Positions 6,471 through 9,223 of a DNA stretch of 9,223 nucleotides are shown here, one piece after another. The stretch covers positions 1 to 9,223 of the forward strand of contig JACPTH010000139.1 in assembly GCA_016192885.1 (NCBI GenBank), written 5' to 3'. Positions within the stretch are counted from its first letter, which is position 1. Each line of letters opens with the position of its first letter. A model generated the notes under the pieces. The model saw only the letters and a list, made by a program, of their open reading frames with translations. It ran no database searches and was not told the origin of the DNA. The position numbers and the translations under genes were made by a program. The DNA comes from a bacterium (lineage in GTDB: Bacteria > Muiribacteriota > Ozemobacteria > Ozemobacterales > Ozemobacteraceae).

Positions 6471-7024
6471 AAAAACCCGCGTTCACGCTTGTTGAAGTTA
6501 TGGTAAGCGTTTTTATTGGTGCATTAATTTTGACTGGAATTTCCAGTCTGCTTTCCAATTCCCTAAAAACATCAAGCAAGGGTTCCTCTCATCTTACGAA
6601 CGTCCAAGCCGCCGCTATTTTTATGAGACAACTTGTAAAAGATTTGCGTCGCGCTTGCGATCTTTCCCAGATGCCTGAAAATCAAGACGAATTATCGGCA
6701 AAATTTGACATTCTTCAGGAAAATGAAATGGGAGGGCTTGCCACGAGTTCCATTATTTATGAAATTGCTCCAGATAAAAGAGGGATTGTTCGAAAAAATG
6801 TTGGGCCTTTGGAACCGGAATCTAACTCCGAGACCCATACTTTTTGCCGGGATTTGCACGTTTTGAACTGCGGATTCAGACACATCAATTTGGTAGGCGG
6901 CGGAAAAGGCGTTTACGTTTCTTTAAAAATCGGAACCCCACCCAACGGATCGGAAGAATTTGAAATTAAGCGTTTTATTCTTTGTCGAAATCACGCCAGT
7001 AACACATTTATGTTCGGATGGTAA
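6467..7024 (+). CDS. Prepilin-type minor pseudopilin, GspJ-like
   Basis: A 185-aa protein with a textbook prepilin N-terminus: leader MKKPA, then FTLVEVMVS, with Glu at mature position 5 and a hydrophobic helix to about residue 30. The residue before the cleavage site is Ala rather than the usual Gly, which some minor pseudopilins tolerate. The rest is a soluble head with four cysteines, which could form disulfides outside the cytoplasm. The start ATG 6467 overlaps the stop of the GspI-like gene (ATGA), so the two are translationally coupled and probably form a complex at the tip of a pseudopilus. No major pseudopilin, secretin, ATPase or prepilin peptidase gene is in the window. The GspJ label rests on order and length, not on a search. 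Confidence 0.88.
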   Translation: MKKPAFTLVEVMVSVFIGALILTGISSLLSNSLKTSSKGSSHLTNVQAAAIFMRQLVKDLRRACDLSQMPENQDELSAKFDILQENEMGGLATSSIIYEIAPDKRGIVRKNVGPLEPESNSETHTFCRDLHVLNCGFRHINLVGGGKGVYVSLKIGTPPNGSEEFEIKRFILCRNHASNTFMFGW

Positions 7025-7096
7025 GGGAATCGCTTAGGAGAATTAGGACAGTTTTGTGTCTATAAATGCCAAAACGATAGCGGCTAAACGCGCCAC

Positions 7097-7939
7097 CTAA
7101 ATCCGGATATCCATTCCTTCGCTTGCGGCGAAACAATTCATGTTTTCCCCCGCATCATGAATAAGTTTTTTGCAATATTTCAGTTGGCTATCTAGATCTT
7201 CGTCGGTTCTGTCAGGATCATGATGAAAAATACCAAAACTTTTTACTTTAGCGGAAATAGCCATTTGCGTTGCCGAAAAATAGGTGGAATGGCCCCAACC
7301 CCGTGTTACTTTGTATTCCTCGTCTGTATACTGGGCGTCATGCAGCAATAGATCAGCTCCCCGGCAAAACCCAATGTAATCCTCACGTTTTAATCCGCCA
7401 GGATGCGGAAAGTCAGGTTCGTTATCCGTAAGGAAAACAAAAGTTTTATCTTCCGCCACAAATTTGAAACCATAACCCCCATTTGGGTGGCTAAGAGGAA
7501 TTGGGATAAAATCGACTAAACCAATCGTACCAATGTTGGGGCATTCGTACCCAAAAGAAAATTTGGCTTTCATTACATTGAATTCAACCGGGAAATACGG
7601 AGCGCTCATTTGGTGAAGTAGAAAAGATCTAAGCGATTCAAGAGCGTTAGGTCCGCCGTAAACGTTTATTTTAAATCGACTAAAATATGCGGGTTTAAAA
7701 AATGGAAATCCCAAAAGGTGGTCCCAATGCGAATGTGTAAAGACAAGAAAAAGCTCGCTTAATCCTTTTTCTTTTAACAAATGATTCCCAAGAGATCGAA
7801 TTCCGGACCCTGCATCAACGACAATTAGGCTTCCGGATTTTGGGCGAATTTCAAGGCAAGTAGTGTTTCCGCCATATTTTAAAGTTTCTTTTCCTGGGGA
7901 TGGTATTGACCCTCTGGCCCCCCAAATTTTGATTTTCAT
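7097..7939 (-). CDS. Metallo-beta-lactamase-fold hydrolase, phosphodiesterase-like
   Basis: A 280-aa cytoplasmic enzyme with no signal or membrane segment. The N-terminus (MKIKIWGARGS) and the strand VVDAGSG (40-46) are typical of the MBL superfamily branch that includes PhnP, tRNase Z-like proteins and cyclic-nucleotide phosphodiesterases. The metal motif HSHWDH is at 69-74. Further likely ligands are H151 (SHPNGG), D172 (LTDNE) and H239 or H240 (FHHDPDRTD), with H217 in GWGHST close by. A two-metal phosphodiesterase or related hydrolase is likely, but the substrate cannot be told. It lies downstream of clpX on the same strand, 286 bases away, and has its own promoter, so it is probably a separate unit. 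The start at ATG 7939 keeps the full family N-terminus. A purine-rich GGAGAGGGG lies 12 bases upstream, farther than ideal. Confidence 0.93.
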   Translation of the reverse strand: MKIKIWGARGSIPSPGKETLKYGGNTTCLEIRPKSGSLIVVDAGSGIRSLGNHLLKEKGLSELFLVFTHSHWDHLLGFPFFKPAYFSRFKINVYGGPNALESLRSFLLHQMSAPYFPVEFNVMKAKFSFGYECPNIGTIGLVDFIPIPLSHPNGGYGFKFVAEDKTFVFLTDNEPDFPHPGGLKREDYIGFCRGADLLLHDAQYTDEEYKVTRGWGHSTYFSATQMAISAKVKSFGIFHHDPDRTDEDLDSQLKYCKKLIHDAGENMNCFAASEGMDIRI

Positions 7940-7985
7940 TGAAATATTCTACCCCTCTCCGGAAAATCAAACTTTCAACGATTTG

Positions 7986-8016
7986 ATTATACTCCCATTA
8001 ACCGCAATTTTGTAAA
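7986..8016 (-). promoter_or_regulatory. Promoter for the MBL-fold hydrolase
   Basis: On the minus strand TTTACA (8016-8011) resembles the -35 box in five of six positions, followed after 19 bases by a perfect TATAAT (7991-7986). Transcription would start near 7979, giving a leader of about 40 bases before ATG 7939. The spacer is longer than the optimal 17, so strength is uncertain. It supports the hydrolase being expressed separately from clpX. Confidence 0.55.
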
Positions 8017-8064
8017 CAATATCAAGCGGGGAAACATAAATTAGTCCATTTTGAATCTCTGAAT

Positions 8065-8212
8065 TTAAGGCGCTCGGCGAAGATCCGCCAAGCCGCCTGG
8101 CGGTGGTCGGGGGGTGTTTCAGAAAATGGCGAGTAAAATGAGTGGAGCGGTTACGAATGCATACAACACCAAAGTGACTTGTAAATCTGGATTTTAAGCT
8201 GATCCGCCTTAA
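8065..8212. mobile_element. Candidate small inverted-repeat element (148 bp) between clpX and the hydrolase
   Basis: The segment is bounded by a perfect 8-bp inverted repeat, TTAAGGCG (8065-8072) and CGCCTTAA (8205-8212). Read with one more base on the right, TTAAG is also directly repeated at both ends (8065-8069 and 8209-8213), as a target duplication would be. GATCCGCC is directly repeated near the two ends (8082-8089 and 8201-8208). A hairpin CCGCCA/TGGCGG with a 7-base loop lies at 8085-8103. The first 50 bases are about 72% GC against roughly 45% around it, while the remainder is about 40%. A plus-strand frame stays open from 8069 to TAA 8195-8197. It has no transposase, so it would be a non-autonomous element or dispersed repeat. 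A second genomic copy is needed to confirm it. Confidence 0.4.
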
Positions 8213-8213
8213 G

Positions 8214-8236
8214 AAACCGCTAGTTCTAAGCGGTTT
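8214..8236 (-). terminator. Hairpin at the clpX stop, possible terminator
   Basis: A perfect 8-bp inverted repeat, AAACCGCT (8214-8221) and AGCGGTTT (8229-8236), with a 7-base loop that contains the clpX stop codon (8226-8228). In the clpX direction the second arm ends in TTT followed by CTT, a short U-rich tail typical of a weak intrinsic terminator. Its arms begin within the last codons of clpX. It sits two bases from the candidate inverted-repeat element, whose ends it does not share. Confidence 0.5.
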
Positions 8237-9223
8237 TCTCGTCCCCCTTGACCTGGTAAACAACTTGATATGGTTCGCTTTTTTCGACGCATCGCTCGTG
8301 AATAATGACTTTAGAAATTTCATTATTACTCGATGGAATCTCGTACATTATGTCAAGCATCATTTCTTCAAAAATACCGCGTAACCCTCTTGCTCCAGTT
8401 TTTAGCCTTATCGCTTTTTTTGCGATAGCCGTTAAAGCTTTTGGGGTTAACTCAAGATCGACTCCGTCCATTTTTAACAGCCTCGAATACTGTTTGACCA
8501 TCGCACTTTTGGGTTCGGTGAGAATTCGAACTAACGCTCCCTCATCTAGGGAGTCAAAAGTCGCATAAATGGGAATTCGCCCAATGAATTCAGGAATCAA
8601 GCCAAATTTTAATAAATCTTCCGGCATTAGCTTTCGCAGAAGCTGGCCGATGCGTCTATCTCTTCTCGAAATCGGAACCGACCCAAAACCCATAGCCTTC
8701 ATACTCGTTCGCGCTTCGATTATTTTTTCTATTCCTTCAAAAGAACCGCCTAGGAAGAATAGAATATTTCTAGTATTGATTTGAATAAAATCCTGGTGGG
8801 GGTGTTTTCTGCCTCCCTGGGGCGGAACATGAGCGACCTTGCCTTCAAGCATTTTCAACAAAGCTTGTTGAACCCCCTCCCCGGAAACGTCACGGGTAAT
8901 TGAAAGATTTTCGCTTTTTCGGGCAATTTTGTCTATCTCATCGATGTAAACAATTCCCTTTTCCGCTTTTTGTACATCATAATCGGCGTTTTGAAGCAAG
9001 CTCAGCAAAATGCTTTCAACATCCTCGCCAACGTACCCGGCTTCGGTGAGGGTCGTTGCATCCGCGATGCAAAATGGAACGTTTAAAAGTTTCGCCAACG
9101 TTTGGGCGATGTGAGTCTTTCCGCAGCCTGTGGGCCCAAGGAAAAGAACGTTTGATTTTTGAATTTCGATGTCGTCTTTCTTTCCCTTTGGGATCGAAAT
9201 TCTCTTGTAATGATTGTAAACGG
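8226..9223 (-). CDS. clpX: ATP-dependent Clp protease ATP-binding subunit ClpX (5' partial)
   Basis: AAA+ unfoldase that feeds proteins into the ClpP peptidase. It is open to the right edge (first full codon 9221-9219); 331 residues are visible, and the N-terminal zinc-binding domain and the first part of the AAA+ module lie outside the window. In visible numbering: Walker A GPTGCGKT (29-36), pore loop GYVGEDVE (62-69), Walker B IVYIDEID (90-97), RKH loop (138-140), MGF at 177-179 in the place of the IGF loop that docks ClpP, an FIGRIP arginine at about 215, and sensor 2 GARGLR (276-281). All core motifs are intact, so the visible part looks functional. It ends in a short charged tail, EKTA. 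clpP commonly lies just upstream of clpX, which here would be beyond the right edge. The reading frame continues upstream through an internal TTG at 9098, which is not the start. Confidence 0.98.
   Translation of the reverse strand, partial: VYNHYKRISIPKGKKDDIEIQKSNVLFLGPTGCGKTHIAQTLAKLLNVPFCIADATTLTEAGYVGEDVESILLSLLQNADYDVQKAEKGIVYIDEIDKIARKSENLSITRDVSGEGVQQALLKMLEGKVAHVPPQGGRKHPHQDFIQINTRNILFFLGGSFEGIEKIIEARTSMKAMGFGSVPISRRDRRIGQLLRKLMPEDLLKFGLIPEFIGRIPIYATFDSLDEGALVRILTEPKSAMVKQYSRLLKMDGVDLELTPKALTAIAKKAIRLKTGARGLRGIFEEMMLDIMYEIPSSNNEISKVIIHERCVEKSEPYQVVYQVKGDEKTA

Noticed and set aside
7025..7096. Bidirectional terminator between the GspJ-like gene and the hydrolase
   Set aside because: Only short stems (for example GGACA/TGTCT at 7046-7061) without a T-run were found, too weak to call.
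8069..8197. A 42-codon plus-strand open frame inside the candidate element
   Set aside because: It has no ribosome site, the only ATGs are late, and it is best explained as part of the repeat rather than a gene.
7967..8323. A 118-codon minus-strand ORF overlapping the end of clpX
   Set aside because: Its first part is clpX read in another frame, it runs through the candidate element and the hydrolase promoter, and the product resembles nothing I know. It is most likely spurious.

Overview
The window looks like bacterial chromosome of moderate GC (roughly 45% by eye) from a diderm organism. The evidence is two prepilin-type minor pseudopilin genes, large sensors with domains outside the cytoplasmic membrane, frequent GTG/TTG starts, and a housekeeping clpX. 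No species can be named from the sequence. The many-domain membrane SpoIIE phosphatases would suit one of the less-studied lineages rich in partner-switching signalling, but that is only an impression.

Layout. (1) 1-194: left edge with no firm gene. It holds a degenerate heptamer repeat just beyond the stop of the first gene. (2) 195-5805, minus strand, transcribed from 5805 to 195: a compact three-gene cluster. The first gene (5805-2938, 955 aa) is a membrane protein with two tandem extracytoplasmic sensor regions, HAMP and a SpoIIE/PP2C phosphatase domain. The second (2929-2153, 258 aa) is a membrane-anchored sensor alone. The third (2156-195, 653 aa) is sensor, HAMP and phosphatase. Genes two and three together correspond end to end to the single first gene, cut at the equivalent of its second membrane segment. 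(3) 5806-5978: divergent control region with a near-consensus sigma-70 promoter on the plus strand. (4) 5912-7024, plus strand: a possible 32-codon leaderless ORF, then two overlapping pseudopilin genes (GspI-like and GspJ-like). (5) 7097-7939, minus: a metallo-beta-lactamase-fold hydrolase with its own promoter. (6) 7940-8225: intergenic, with a candidate 148-bp inverted-repeat-bounded element and a hairpin at the clpX stop. (7) 8226-9223, minus: clpX, running off the right edge without its N-terminus.

How it works together. The three-gene cluster is probably one signalling unit. Extracytoplasmic cues would be read by up to four related sensor modules and passed through HAMP to two PP2C-type serine/threonine phosphatases, whose usual targets in other bacteria are phosphorylated STAS-domain anti-anti-sigma factors. 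No STAS or anti-sigma kinase gene lies in the window, so the target is elsewhere. The pseudopilin pair would contribute to the tip of a type II secretion or type IV pilus-like pseudopilus whose other parts are also elsewhere. ClpX and the hydrolase appear to be independent units. The features most worth a second look are the fused-versus-split sensor phosphatases, the four-times repeated sensor, the bounded element next to clpX, and the strong promoter with a possible leaderless small ORF.
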